Positions 18,964 to 30,252 of a DNA stretch of 64,000 nucleotides are shown in pieces. This DNA comes from CAVTND01 sp963735955 (GTDB lineage Bacteria; Pseudomonadota; Gammaproteobacteria; Burkholderiales; Burkholderiaceae_F), in NCBI GenBank assembly GCA_963735955.1, contig CAVTND010000016.1, positions 124,001 to 188,000 of the forward strand, written 5' to 3'. Numbering within the stretch: position 1 is the stretch's first letter; each line of letters starts with the position of its first letter. The translations under genes and the position numbers were made by a program. The notes under the pieces were generated by a model, which saw only the letters and a program-made list of their open reading frames with translations, ran no database searches and was not told the origin of the DNA.

Positions 18964-20194
18964 GAACGGAAACCAAGGACCTGATCGTCGGCCTCGATAT
19001 CGGCACGTCGAAGGTCGTCGTTGCGGTCGCCGAGGTGCTGCTCCGACGGCCGCTTCCAGGTGATCGGCCTCGGACAGGCACAGTCACAGGGCCTGCGCCG
19101 CGGCGTGGTCGTCAACATCGAGGCCACGGTGCAGTCGATCCGCCGTGCGCTCGAAGAAGCCGAGTTGATGGCCGCCTGCCAGATTGGCGATGTCTTTACC
19201 GGCATCGCCGGCAGCCACATCAAGAGTTTCAACTCGAGCGGCATGGTGGCGATCAAGGATCGCGAAGTGTCGGCCAGCGACGTCGCGCGCGTGATCGAGA
19301 CCGCCAAGGCGGTCAACATTCCGACCGATCAGCAGGTGCTGCACGTGCTGACGCAGGAATTCATCGTCGACGGCCAGGAAGACATCCGCGAGCCGATCGG
19401 CATGAGCGGCGTGCGGCTCGAGGTGCGGGTGCACATCGTGACCGGCGCGGTCAGCGCGGCGCAGAACATCATCAAGTGCGTGCGCCGCTGCGGGCTCGAA
19501 GTGCAGGACCTGATCCTGCAGCCGCTGGCATCGAGCCTGTCGGTGCTGACGCCGGACGAAAAGGAACTCGGCGTCGCGCTGGTCGATATCGGCGGCGGCA
19601 CCACCGATATCGCCATTTTCACCGGCGGCGCGATCCGTCATACCGCGATCATTCCGATCGCCGGCGACCAGATCACCAATGACATCGCGATGGCCCTGCG
19701 CACGCCGATTCCGGATGCCGAGGAAATCAAGGTGCGCTGGGGCGTGGCCAAGGAGGTGCTGGCCGATTCGAACGAGAAGATCGAGATCCCTGGCCTCGGC
19801 GACCGCGCGCCACGGCTGCTGTCGCGACAGTCGCTGGCCGCGGTGATCGAGCCGCGTGTTGACGAGCTGTTCACGCTGACGCAGCAGGTGATTCGCGAAT
19901 CCGGGTACGAGGAGCTGCTGTCGAGCGGCATCGTGCTGACCGGCGGCACCAGCCTGCTGCCCGGGCATGACGGAACTCGCCGAAGACGTGTTCCTCAAGC
20001 CGGCGCGCATCGGCTGGCCCCAGTACGACGGTTCGCTGTCGGACGTGGTGAAGAACCCCCGCTTCGCGACTGCGATCGGATTGCTGGTCGAGGCACATTC
20101 GCAGCGCCTGCGCGGAAGAAAGATTGCGCAGCAGACCGGTTCGTTCAAGCAGACGTTGAAGCGGATGAAGGAATGGGTCGTCGGCAATTTCTAG
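18960..20194 (+). CDS. ftsA: Cell division protein FtsA (two frameshifts as read)
   Basis: An actin-fold protein that tethers FtsZ to the membrane. It starts MRTETKDLIVGLDIGTSKVV (phosphate-1 loop). After a shift near 19039 it continues with RRGVVVNIEATVQSIRRAL, the 1C domain, ALVDIGGGTTDIAIF (phosphate-2) and GIVLTGGTSLLPG (adenosine motif). A second shift near 19965 leads to MTELAEDVFLKPARIG and the amphipathic C-terminal helix (TLKRMKEWVVGNF) that binds membrane. Removing one base at each point gives 410 aa, the normal length. ftsZ follows after a 193-bp gap. Confidence 0.92.
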
Positions 20195-20340
20195 GAGCAC
20201 GGTGCGATGAAATTCCCGTAGCGCAAGTACCGAAGTGTGGGGTTTGAGGGCTGAGTTCCGTACCAGGGAACCTGAACAAGGGCAGGACGGTGAAAAGCGA
20301 TTTTTTCTGTGAGGTGGGAAACGCGAAGCGTGAAGGCCAA

Positions 20341-20368
20341 CTTCACCTTTCACGTTTCACATTTCACT
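20341..20368 (+). repeat. Four 7-bp tandem repeats (YTTCACN) before ftsZ
   Basis: CTTCACC, TTTCACG, TTTCACA and TTTCACT follow one another without gaps and end 19 nt before the ftsZ start. GTGAAGG just upstream can pair with the first copy to form a small hairpin. The ftsA-ftsZ gap (20195-20387) otherwise holds no gene; GAAGGAG at 20376-20382 is the ftsZ ribosome-binding site. Confidence 0.7.
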
Positions 20369-20387
20369 CCATTCCGAAGGAGACAGC

Positions 20388-21566
20388 ATGAGTTTCGAGA
20401 TACTGGAGACAGAAACGCTGGGGACGGTCATCAAGGTGGTCGGGGTCGGCGGTGCCGGCGGCAATGCGGTCGAGCACATGATCCGGCGCGGCGTACAGGG
20501 CGTCGAGTTCATCTGCGCCAATACGGATCATCAGGCGCTTGCACGTTCGTCGGCGCAGAACATCCTGCAGCTGGGCAAGACCGGTCTCGGCGCCGGTGCC
20601 CGACCGGAGGCGGGACGCGCAGCCGCGGAAGAAGCGCGCGACCGGATCGCCGATGCCCTGCGCGGTGCGCACATGGTGTTCATCACGGCCGGCATGGGCG
20701 GCGGCACCGGCACGGGCGCCGCGCCCGTAGTGGCCGAAGTCGCCAAGGAACTCGACATCCTGACCGTGGCAGTGGTGTCCAAGCCGTTCGAATTCGAGGG
20801 ACCGAAACGGATGAAGGTGGCCGAAGCCGGGCTCGGCGAACTCGAGGCCTCGGTGCATTCGCTGATCGTGATCCTCAACAACAAGCTCGAGGAGGTCATG
20901 GGCGAGGACGCGGAAATGGCCGATTGCTTCCGTTCCGCAGATGACGTTCTGCACAACGCCTGCGCCGGAATCGCCGAGATCATCAATGTGCCGGGACTGG
21001 TCAACGTCGACTTCGAAGACGTCAAGACCGTTATGAGCGAACACGGCAAGGCGATGATGGGTACTTCGACCGCGAACGGCATCGACCGCGCTCGCATCGC
21101 CGCCGAACAGGCCGTCGCGAGCCCGTTGCTGGAAGGGGTGGACCTGTCCGGCGCGCGTGGCGTGCTGGTCAACATCACGGCGTCCTCGTCGTTGAAGATG
21201 AAGGAAACGCGCGAAGTGATGAACACTATTCGGGCCTTCGCGGCCGAGGACGCGACGGTCATGTTCGGAACGGTTTGCGACGAGGAAATGGAAGACAACC
21301 TGCGAGTGACCGTGGTGGCGACCGGACTGGGCCGCGCCGGGTCGAAAAAGCAGTCGACGCCGTTCACCCTGGTACGCACCGGCACTGACAACGTGGCGGT
21401 GGGTGTGACGTCCGGGACTGCATCCGGATCGACCGACTACGCGCAGCTCGACACTCCCGCAATCTGGCGCTCGCGGGAGTCCGCGCAGGCCCGCGTGGCC
21501 GCAATGGAAGAAAGCGGCGCCGACCGCCTTGATATTCCGGCCTTCCTGCGCAAGCAGGCGGACTAG
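20388..21566 (+). CDS. ftsZ: Cell division GTPase FtsZ
   Basis: 392 aa, intact. This tubulin homologue forms the Z-ring. The GTP-binding tubulin signature GGGTGTGAAP is at residues 104-113. GVGGAGGNAVEHM is near the N-terminus, the T7 synergy-loop region reads VNVDFEDVKTVM, and the conserved C-terminal peptide LDIPAFLRKQAD binds FtsA and ZipA. The strong ribosome-binding site GAAGGAG lies 5 nt before the ATG. It is the last gene of the cluster, with convergent DUF2189 downstream. ZapD, encoded at 31.4-32.2 kb, is a likely partner. Confidence 0.97.
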   Translation: MSFEILETETLGTVIKVVGVGGAGGNAVEHMIRRGVQGVEFICANTDHQALARSSAQNILQLGKTGLGAGARPEAGRAAAEEARDRIADALRGAHMVFITAGMGGGTGTGAAPVVAEVAKELDILTVAVVSKPFEFEGPKRMKVAEAGLGELEASVHSLIVILNNKLEEVMGEDAEMADCFRSADDVLHNACAGIAEIINVPGLVNVDFEDVKTVMSEHGKAMMGTSTANGIDRARIAAEQAVASPLLEGVDLSGARGVLVNITASSSLKMKETREVMNTIRAFAAEDATVMFGTVCDEEMEDNLRVTVVATGLGRAGSKKQSTPFTLVRTGTDNVAVGVTSGTASGSTDYAQLDTPAIWRSRESAQARVAAMEESGADRLDIPAFLRKQAD

Positions 21567-21612
21567 CGCCAATTTGCACCGAGAGTGGCAGTGAATCCTG
21601 TGACGTCGATTG

Positions 21613-21642
21613 CGCGCGCGACCGGTTCAGCGGTCGCGCGCG
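21613..21642. terminator. 12-bp GC hairpin between convergent ftsZ and the DUF2189 gene
   Basis: CGCGCGCGACCG (21613-21624) pairs perfectly with CGGTCGCGCGCG (21631-21642) around GTTCAG. It overlaps the last codons and stop of the minus-strand DUF2189 gene. There is no clear T-run on either side, so its role as a bidirectional terminator is inferred from its place and strength. Confidence 0.5.
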
Positions 21643-22415
21643 TCTTCGTCGACCAGGTCCCGATAGGCATGCCAGGTCGCATGTCCGACCACCGGCACAG
21701 CCACGATCAGGCCGACAAAGAAGGTCGCGAAACCGACGCCGATGATTGCCGCTATCAGCAGCGCCCAGACCAGCAGTGGGCCCGGATTTGTGAACAGCGC
21801 GCGCACGCTGGTCAGCGCAGCCACCACGGTGTCGGTGCCGCGATCCAGCATCATCGGCACCGACACCACGCTGACGGCGAACACGATGCCGGCGAACAGC
21901 GCCCCAACCGCGAAATAGGTCAACAGGAAATCAAGGTGCTCGAGACTGAGGACCTGTCCGAGAAATCCCTGCAGGGTTGGCATCCCGGTCGAGAAGAACA
22001 GGGCAAAAGTGACAAGCGAGGCGCGCGCCCAGATCAGCATGATGATGGTCAGAATCAGGGCAAACAGGGCAAAGGCACCAACGTTGGCACGCCAGGCGTT
22101 CAGCGTCGACGCAAGCCTGACCTCGCCCCCCTGTTCAAGCCGACGGCTGATGTCGTACAGGCCGGTGGCCAGAAACGGTCCGACCAGGAGAAATCCCGCG
22201 GTCAGGGCCGACGTCAACTCATAGAGGTGCCGAAAGACAAAGCCGATCAGCCAGCCCATCGCGGCGAAGCAGACGCCGTAGAAGAGGCTTGCGACCGGGG
22301 CCTGCATCAGGTCGCGCCAACCGCGCGCCACCCACATAAACGGCGCTCGCAGGCCAATCGTGCGAATTGCCGGGAAGGGCGAGTGCGATTGCGAGCGTGG
22401 TTCCGGATCGTTCAT
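21627..22415 (-). CDS. DUF2189 family integral membrane protein
   Basis: 262 aa with about six hydrophobic segments, starting FYGVCFAAMGWLIGFVF and LTAGFLLVGPFLATGLY. The family, found mainly in Proteobacteria, has the conserved N-terminal pattern seen here: a cytosolic leader, then a GWRDL...P..SLFYG motif, then GPFLATGLYDISR. Its function is not established; some members are named after cytochrome oxidase by weak similarity only. It is convergent with ftsZ and divergent from lpxC, with 90 bp between it and the lpxC start. Confidence 0.82.
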   Translation of the reverse strand: MNDPEPRSQSHSPFPAIRTIGLRAPFMWVARGWRDLMQAPVASLFYGVCFAAMGWLIGFVFRHLYELTSALTAGFLLVGPFLATGLYDISRRLEQGGEVRLASTLNAWRANVGAFALFALILTIIMLIWARASLVTFALFFSTGMPTLQGFLGQVLSLEHLDFLLTYFAVGALFAGIVFAVSVVSVPMMLDRGTDTVVAALTSVRALFTNPGPLLVWALLIAAIIGVGFATFFVGLIVAVPVVGHATWHAYRDLVDEDARDR

Positions 22416-22493
22416 GAAAGCGCCGCGTCCGAGGGATCCCGATTTTCACCGAGCACCGTCAAAGGCGCTTGCGGCAGCGCACAAGACGGCGCG

Positions 22494-22499
22494 TAAGAT
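22494..22499 (+). promoter_or_regulatory. -10-like TAAGAT 6 nt before the lpxC ATG
   Basis: TAAGAT is followed by ACGGGC and then the lpxC ATG at 22506. If used, transcription would begin at or next to the A of the start codon, giving a leaderless mRNA. No Shine-Dalgarno sequence is seen before lpxC, which agrees. A possible -35 (TTGCGG, 22469-22474) has a 19-bp spacer. Confidence 0.4.
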
Positions 22500-22505
22500 A
22501 CGGGC

Positions 22506-23417
22506 ATGTACCAGCAACGCACTCTCAGAAGCACCACGCGCGCGCGCGGCATCGGCCTGCATAGCGGCACCCGGGTTGAGTTGGTGCTGCGACCTGCCGC
22601 GGCCAATGCAGGAATCACGTTCCGGCGCGTCGACCTCAATCCGCCGGTGGAAATCCGGCTCTCGCCCGAGACCGTGGTCGACACGCGCATGGCGACGACG
22701 ATCGGGCGCGGCGACGTTACGGTGGCCACCATCGAGCACCTGATGAGCGCCATGTCCGGCCTTGGCATCGACAATTGCATGGTTGAAGTCGACGCTCCCG
22801 AAATCCCGATCATGGACGGCAGCGCCGCAAGTTTCGTGTACCTGATCGAGGCGGCCGGCATTGAAGAGCAAGATGCAGCGCGCACCTACATGCGCGTGCT
22901 CAAGCCGGTTGAAATTCGGGACGGTGACAAATGGGCCCGACTTGAGCCGCATTTCGGATTCAAGATCAAGTTTTCGATCGACTTCAATCACCCGGCGATC
23001 GACGCCACCGAACAGGTGGTCGAGGTGGACTTTGCCCACGATTCGTATGTCAAGGACGTGGCGCGCGCGCGAACCTTCGTGTCGGTCAACGAAGCGGAAG
23101 CACTGCGCTCGATGGGGCTGGCGCAAGGCGGCAATCTCGAGAACGCCATCGTCATGGATGAATCGCGGGTCCTGAATGCCGACGGGCTGCGGGCCGGTGA
23201 CGAATTCGTCAAACACAAGATGCTCGACGCCATTGGCGACCTGGCCGTGCTCGGTCGACCGCTGCTGGCGGCCTACGTTGCGCACAAATCCGGTCACGCG
23301 ATCAACAGCCAGCTCTTGCGGGCGCTTGTCGATGACCCGCAGGCCTATGAGCTGCTGAGTTTCAGCTCTGACGAGCAGTTGCCCGCGGCTTACCGAATGG
23401 CGGCGCAGGCAGCCTGA
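22506..23417 (+). CDS. lpxC: UDP-3-O-acyl-N-acetylglucosamine deacetylase LpxC
   Basis: 303 aa, intact. The zinc amidase that commits UDP-GlcNAc to lipid A synthesis. Metal ligands are visible: His78 in TIEHLMSA, and His237 and Asp241 in FVKHKMLDAIGD. His264 in HKSGHAIN is the general acid, and the catalytic Glu77 precedes His78. The start MYQQRTLRSTTRARGIGLHSG is canonical. The gene follows the dcw cluster, as in many Proteobacteria, but has its own upstream gap and probably its own promoter. It is convergent with the DciA-like gene, with 17 bp between stops. Confidence 0.96.
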   Translation: MYQQRTLRSTTRARGIGLHSGTRVELVLRPAAANAGITFRRVDLNPPVEIRLSPETVVDTRMATTIGRGDVTVATIEHLMSAMSGLGIDNCMVEVDAPEIPIMDGSAASFVYLIEAAGIEEQDAARTYMRVLKPVEIRDGDKWARLEPHFGFKIKFSIDFNHPAIDATEQVVEVDFAHDSYVKDVARARTFVSVNEAEALRSMGLAQGGNLENAIVMDESRVLNADGLRAGDEFVKHKMLDAIGDLAVLGRPLLAAYVAHKSGHAINSQLLRALVDDPQAYELLSFSSDEQLPAAYRMAAQAA

Positions 23418-23434
23418 GCCTGGATTCGATCGCG

Positions 23435-23917
23435 TCAACGGCGTCGGCTATGACCGACCAGGGTCAAGGCCAGCCGTTTTAGAGCTGCACCGAGGCTTCC
23501 GCCGATTTGAGTGGCATCTTCGGCCAGGCGCTCGGCGGTCGCGGTCGACACCGGCGGAAACGGCAGCACGGAACTTGAGGGTATCTCCCTACCCTGTCCA
23601 GGGTAAGGCATGCCGCCGGCTTGTACGCGCAAGCGTATCTCGTAGACTCGAATCCCATTGGCGCTCAGTGCAGCGTGAAAGCGCGGAACGGCTTGTCGAA
23701 GCTTGGCGGCCTGGGCAGAAGTTTCGACGGTCAGCAGCAGCACCCCATCGCGCAGTTCGCACTGCCCTTGCCGCGGGTCGAAACCGCAGGCCAGTGCGAG
23801 GGCGAGGGGAGAAATGAGATTGGCGGCGCGGCGAGCCGAGTCGACGCGGTCAAGCAGCGCAGCAGTTTCCGGCGTGTCCGCGAGGGCCGCACCGATGGAT
23901 CGGATCGGGTCAGACAT
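23435..23917 (-). CDS. DUF721/DciA-like protein
   Basis: 160 aa. The central segment with GQCELRDGVLLLTVETSAQAAKLRQ and FHAALSANGIRVYEIRLRVQ matches the DUF721 (DciA) fold, a KH-like domain. DciA is the ancestral loader of the replicative helicase DnaB in bacteria that lack DnaC or DnaI. A position between lpxC and an M23 peptidase or secA is usual in Betaproteobacteria. The C-terminal 50 residues are low in recognisable motifs. The family call is fair; the helicase-loading role is taken from the family. Confidence 0.7.
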   Translation of the reverse strand: MSDPIRSIGAALADTPETAALLDRVDSARRAANLISPLALALACGFDPRQGQCELRDGVLLLTVETSAQAAKLRQAVPRFHAALSANGIRVYEIRLRVQAGGMPYPGQGREIPSSSVLPFPPVSTATAERLAEDATQIGGSLGAALKRLALTLVGHSRRR

Positions 23918-23964
23918 GGGACGTTGCCGGTAGGGCGACGACGCAGTAGGGGTGAGGGCAGACA

Positions 23965-25011
23965 GTGCAGATCATCTTTGTCGGCAAGCGGTTTTCACAG
24001 GCGCGCACGATCTCAATCTCGGCGCGCCAGGCATTGGCTGCCTCGGTCCTGCTCGCACTTTCGCTTCTGGTGCTGTCGAGCTTGATGTCATGGGCCACGG
24101 TCAAGGCCGCGTCCGAGTTCCGGATACCGGTCGTATCCGATGTTATCGCCTTCCTCGCGCGCGACCAGATGGAACGCAAGGACCAGTACATGCGCGACAA
24201 CGTGACGGCCATGGCGCGCAAGCTCGGCGAAGTTCAGGCACAGGTATTGCGTCTGGACGCCATATCGGAGCGCGTGGCGCGCGCTGCGGGCATCCGGCCT
24301 GAAGAGTTCCGCATCAAGGACCTGCCGGGACGCGGTGGCGCTGCAGGCAGCGCCGCTATGAATGTCGACGAGCTTGATTTCGAACTGCAGCAGTTTGTCC
24401 GCGGGGTCGAACAGCGTGCCGACTACATGGCAGTGGTCGAGGCCGAGCTTCAGGCTCAGAAGGTGCGCAACGCCCTCCTGCCAGGCAGCAAGCCGATCGC
24501 CGACGGTTTTGTCGGATCCGGATTCGGCTGGCGCACCGATCCGTTTACCGGAGAAATGACGCGGCACGAAGGGATCGATTTCGCGGCTTCGGCCGGCACC
24601 CCGGTTCACGCGGCCGCCGGAGGAGTCGTGGTCACTGCTGAGCTTCATCCGGTCCTGGGCAACCTGGTCGAGATCAACCACGGCAATCAGCTGCAGACGC
24701 GCTATGCGCACCTGGCGCGTTTTTCGGTCAAGGCAGGCGATCTGGTCAAGCGCGGGCAGAGAATCGCCGACGTCGGAACAACGGGACGCTCGACCGGGCC
24801 CCATCTGCATTTTGAAGTGCATCTGAAAGGCGTGGCGCAGAATCCGGCCAAGTTCCTGTTCGCTGGCGACGGCCCGCTGCGTCAGAAGGCATCGGCCCTG
24901 GCGCGGGTTGACGCCAAGGGTCCCACGTCCACGGGGCTTCCCTCCTCAAGTCCCGCATCCGAAGCGCCAGCTTCCGCAGGGCTTGCAATCACCCAAGGCG
25001 CCCGCAACTAA
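23965..25011 (+). CDS. M23 family (LytM-type) metallopeptidase, membrane anchored
   Basis: 348 aa from a GTG. It has an N-terminal membrane segment near residues 24-42 (ALAASVLLALSLLVLSSLM), a helical middle region, and a LytM/M23 domain from about residue 180. Zinc ligands are in RHEGIDFAA (HxxxD) and GPHLHFEVH (HxH), preceded by GFGWRTDPFTG and GTPVHAAAGGVV. The catalytic residues are present, so it may cut peptidoglycan cross-links, unlike degenerate EnvC/NlpD activators. The C-terminal tail is rich in Ser, Pro and Ala. It lies just upstream of secA, a common betaproteobacterial arrangement. Confidence 0.88.
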   Translation: MQIIFVGKRFSQARTISISARQALAASVLLALSLLVLSSLMSWATVKAASEFRIPVVSDVIAFLARDQMERKDQYMRDNVTAMARKLGEVQAQVLRLDAISERVARAAGIRPEEFRIKDLPGRGGAAGSAAMNVDELDFELQQFVRGVEQRADYMAVVEAELQAQKVRNALLPGSKPIADGFVGSGFGWRTDPFTGEMTRHEGIDFAASAGTPVHAAAGGVVVTAELHPVLGNLVEINHGNQLQTRYAHLARFSVKAGDLVKRGQRIADVGTTGRSTGPHLHFEVHLKGVAQNPAKFLFAGDGPLRQKASALARVDAKGPTSTGLPSSSPASEAPASAGLAITQGARN

Positions 25012-25148
25012 CCCAGCAGCGTTATGGGAGTCCGGGGGAATTCACCCCCTGTGAGATAATTTTTGCTTTGCGCAACGCTGGCTCGCTTCAGAGTCAGGCG
25101 CATCCCAATTTTCCGGAGCCGGCGCGCAGGCGCTGCCCGTTTCCCCTG

Positions 25149-27920
<2,772 letters not shown>

Positions 27921-27959
27921 GAGGCCAGCTTGCCGTGCGCCCTGCGCGCCACGGCACTT

Positions 27960-28063
27960 GAAGTTGCAAGAGGGGGACGCGCCCCCTCCTGGACCTCCTG
28001 CTGCTCGCTGAGCGAGCGATCTATGAAGATGCAAGAAGGGGCTGTGCCCCCTCCTGGACCTCC
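27960..28063. repeat. REP-like pair: two 39-bp copies flanking a perfect short palindrome
   Basis: Copy 1 (27960-27998) and copy 2 (28025-28063) share GAAGNTGCAAGA, a GGGG...CCCC stem and CTCCTGGACCTCC, and differ at about five positions, several of them compensatory or in the loop. Between them, GCTCGCT (28003-28009) and AGCGAGC (28011-28017) form a second inverted repeat. Similar GC-rich palindromes ending in CTCCTGGACCTCC are, to my knowledge, common extragenic repeats in Burkholderiales. The pair fills the secA-argJ gap and may also end secA transcription. Confidence 0.75.
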
Positions 28064-28120
28064 CCCCATTCTTCCGCGGGCGTGCGGTAAGGTTCGCGCT
28101 TTCCAATCCGCTCCTACGCC

Positions 28121-29344
28121 ATGCCTGTCAACCTCCCGCCCCCGCGCCGCGAGGACCTGCTGCCGATCGACGGCGTCGAGCTCGGTTGGACCGAGGCAGG
28201 AATTCGCAAGGCAGGACGCAAGGACCTGCTGGTAGTACGTCTTGCCGAAGGCACGCAGGTTGCAGCCGTGTTCACCCAGAACCGTTTCTGCGCTGCCCCG
28301 GTGACGGTGTGCCGCCTGCACCTTGAGGCCGCACCGGGCATTCGTGCGCTGGTCGTCAATACCGGCAACGCGAATGCCGGCACCGGTGAATCCGGACTTG
28401 CCGCTGCACGTTCCACCTGTACTGCGACGGCGGATCTGCTGGGCTGCGCAGCGAGCCAGGTGCTGCCGTTTTCAACCGGCGTCATCATGGAGCCGCTGCC
28501 AGTCGACCGCCTGATCGCCGGTCTGCCGGCCGCGGTCGCGCGACTTGCGCCGGATCACTGGCTCGAGGCCGCTGAGGCGATCATGACGACCGACACCCTG
28601 CCCAAGGCAGTGTCGAAGCGCGTCGTGATCGGCGGCAAGGCGGCAACGATCACCGGCATTGCCAAGGGTGCCGGGATGATCAGGCCGAACATGGCGACCA
28701 TGCTCGGCTTCGTCGCCACCGATGCCGGCATCGGCGCCGCACTGCTGGAACATCTCACCCGGACCGCGGCGGATGCTTCATTCAACCGTATCACGATCGA
28801 CGGCGACACCTCGACCAATGATTCGTTTGTCGTGATTGCGACTGGACGTGGTGCACTGCGCATCGATCGCGATGACGATTCGGCCCTGGCGCCGTTTTCG
28901 GCCGCAATCACCGCAGTGGCGACCGAACTGGCACAGGCAATCGTGCGGGACGGCGAAGGCGCGACCAAGTTCATCGAGGTGCGGGTCGACGAGGCTGCGG
29001 ACGAGGATGAGGCGGCGCGCGTTGCCTACGCGGTTGCCCATTCGCCGCTCGTGAAGACTGCTTTCTTCGCCTCGGATCCGAATCTCGGCCGCATCCTCGC
29101 CGCTGCCGGTAACGCTGGCGTGCCGTTCGATCCTCGGCGCGTTCAGCTTCTGCTCGACGATGTTTGGGTAGTTCGCGATGGTGGCAGGCATCCTGACTAT
29201 CGTGAGGAGGACGGCCAGCGCGTCATGAAGGGGGCCGAAATTCTTGTGCATCTGAAGCTCGGCCGGGGCGAGTCGGGCACGCGAGTCTGGACCACTGACT
29301 TCTCGCACGACTACGTTTCGATCAATGCCGACTATCGCTCATAG
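28121..29344 (+). CDS. argJ: Bifunctional glutamate N-acetyltransferase/ornithine acetyltransferase ArgJ
   Basis: 407 aa, intact. ArgJ recycles the acetyl group from N-acetylornithine to glutamate in arginine synthesis. The precursor is expected to cleave itself before the conserved Thr of KGAGMIRPNMATMLGF (Thr193), which becomes the N-terminal nucleophile of the beta chain. Also visible are VNTGNANAGTGESGL, FSTGVIMEPLP, TIDGDTSTNDSF and the C-terminal HDYVSINADYR. The DUF815 ATPase follows after 6 bp, so the two are probably co-transcribed. Monofunctional and bifunctional versions cannot be told apart from sequence alone. Confidence 0.95.
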   Translation: MPVNLPPPRREDLLPIDGVELGWTEAGIRKAGRKDLLVVRLAEGTQVAAVFTQNRFCAAPVTVCRLHLEAAPGIRALVVNTGNANAGTGESGLAAARSTCTATADLLGCAASQVLPFSTGVIMEPLPVDRLIAGLPAAVARLAPDHWLEAAEAIMTTDTLPKAVSKRVVIGGKAATITGIAKGAGMIRPNMATMLGFVATDAGIGAALLEHLTRTAADASFNRITIDGDTSTNDSFVVIATGRGALRIDRDDDSALAPFSAAITAVATELAQAIVRDGEGATKFIEVRVDEAADEDEAARVAYAVAHSPLVKTAFFASDPNLGRILAAAGNAGVPFDPRRVQLLLDDVWVVRDGGRHPDYREEDGQRVMKGAEILVHLKLGRGESGTRVWTTDFSHDYVSINADYRS

Positions 29345-29350
29345 GCGCAG

Positions 29351-30244
29351 ATGAAAGCCTCCCGCGACGACAGGGGTGACGCAGTGCTTCGCGTGGCCGC
29401 AGCGCTGGAGCGGATCGAATCCTTGCTTCCTCCTGCCGCGGCGCCGGACCTGGCCGGATCGATCGCATTTCGATGGCGCAAGCGTCGCTATCTGGGCGTG
29501 GAACGCGGTGCGCTCGAACCGGTCGCGCATCCGGCTCTGATCGCCTTCGACGACCTGCGGCATGTGGATGCCCAGAAGGAAGCGATTGCGCGCAACACCG
29601 AGCAGTTCGTGCGCGGTATGCCGGCCAACAATGTACTGCTGACCGGCGCGCGCGGCACCGGCAAATCCTCGCTGATCCGGGCCTGCCTGCATGCCTGCTC
29701 GAATCGGGGATTGCGGTTGATCGAAGTCGACAAGCGCGATCTGGTCGACCTCGCTGATATCGTCGCCTTGCTCGATGGCCGGCCGGAACGATTCATCCTG
29801 TTCTGCGACGACCTGTCGTTTGATGCGGACGAACCCGGCTACAAGGAATTGAAGGCAGCGCTTGACGGATCGATCGCCGGCGCGGCCGACAACGTGCTGA
29901 TCTACGCCTCCTCGAATCGCCGCCATCTGATGCCCGAGTACATGCGCGACAACCTCGCCGCTCAGCACCAGGATGACGGCGAAGTTCACCCCTCGGAGGC
30001 GGTGGAGGAGCGCATTTCACTGTCGGAACGCTTCGGCCTGTGGCTGTCTTTCTATCCATTCCGCCAGGACGATTTCCTCGATATCGTCGCCCACTGGTTG
30101 AATCGGTTTGGGCTTGACGCGGAGAAAGCTGCCGGCGCGCGGGCCGAGGCGCTGCAGTTCGCATTGCAACGCGGCTCTCGCTCGGGTCGGGTCGCGCTGC
30201 AGTTTGCCCGCGACTACGCTGGCCGGCATCGCCTCGGCCACTGA
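29351..30244 (+). CDS. DUF815 family AAA-type ATPase
   Basis: 297 aa. Walker A GARGTGKSS is at residues 99-107 and a Walker B-like FILFCDDLSFD follows, with ALDGSIAGAADNVLIYASSNRRHLMPE after it, the usual DUF815 layout. The family is a group of cytosolic P-loop ATPases of unknown role. It sits between argJ and the Nudix-ThiE gene with only a few bases on each side, a well conserved neighbourhood in Betaproteobacteria, which suggests co-expression rather than shared function. Confidence 0.87.
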   Translation: MKASRDDRGDAVLRVAAALERIESLLPPAAAPDLAGSIAFRWRKRRYLGVERGALEPVAHPALIAFDDLRHVDAQKEAIARNTEQFVRGMPANNVLLTGARGTGKSSLIRACLHACSNRGLRLIEVDKRDLVDLADIVALLDGRPERFILFCDDLSFDADEPGYKELKAALDGSIAGAADNVLIYASSNRRHLMPEYMRDNLAAQHQDDGEVHPSEAVEERISLSERFGLWLSFYPFRQDDFLDIVAHWLNRFGLDAEKAAGARAEALQFALQRGSRSGRVALQFARDYAGRHRLGH

Positions 30245-30252
30245 TCGGCTTG

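Noticed and set aside
25068..25148. An earlier start for SecA.
   Set aside because: Residues before MISGILTKIFGSRN do not match SecA, and the family begins there.
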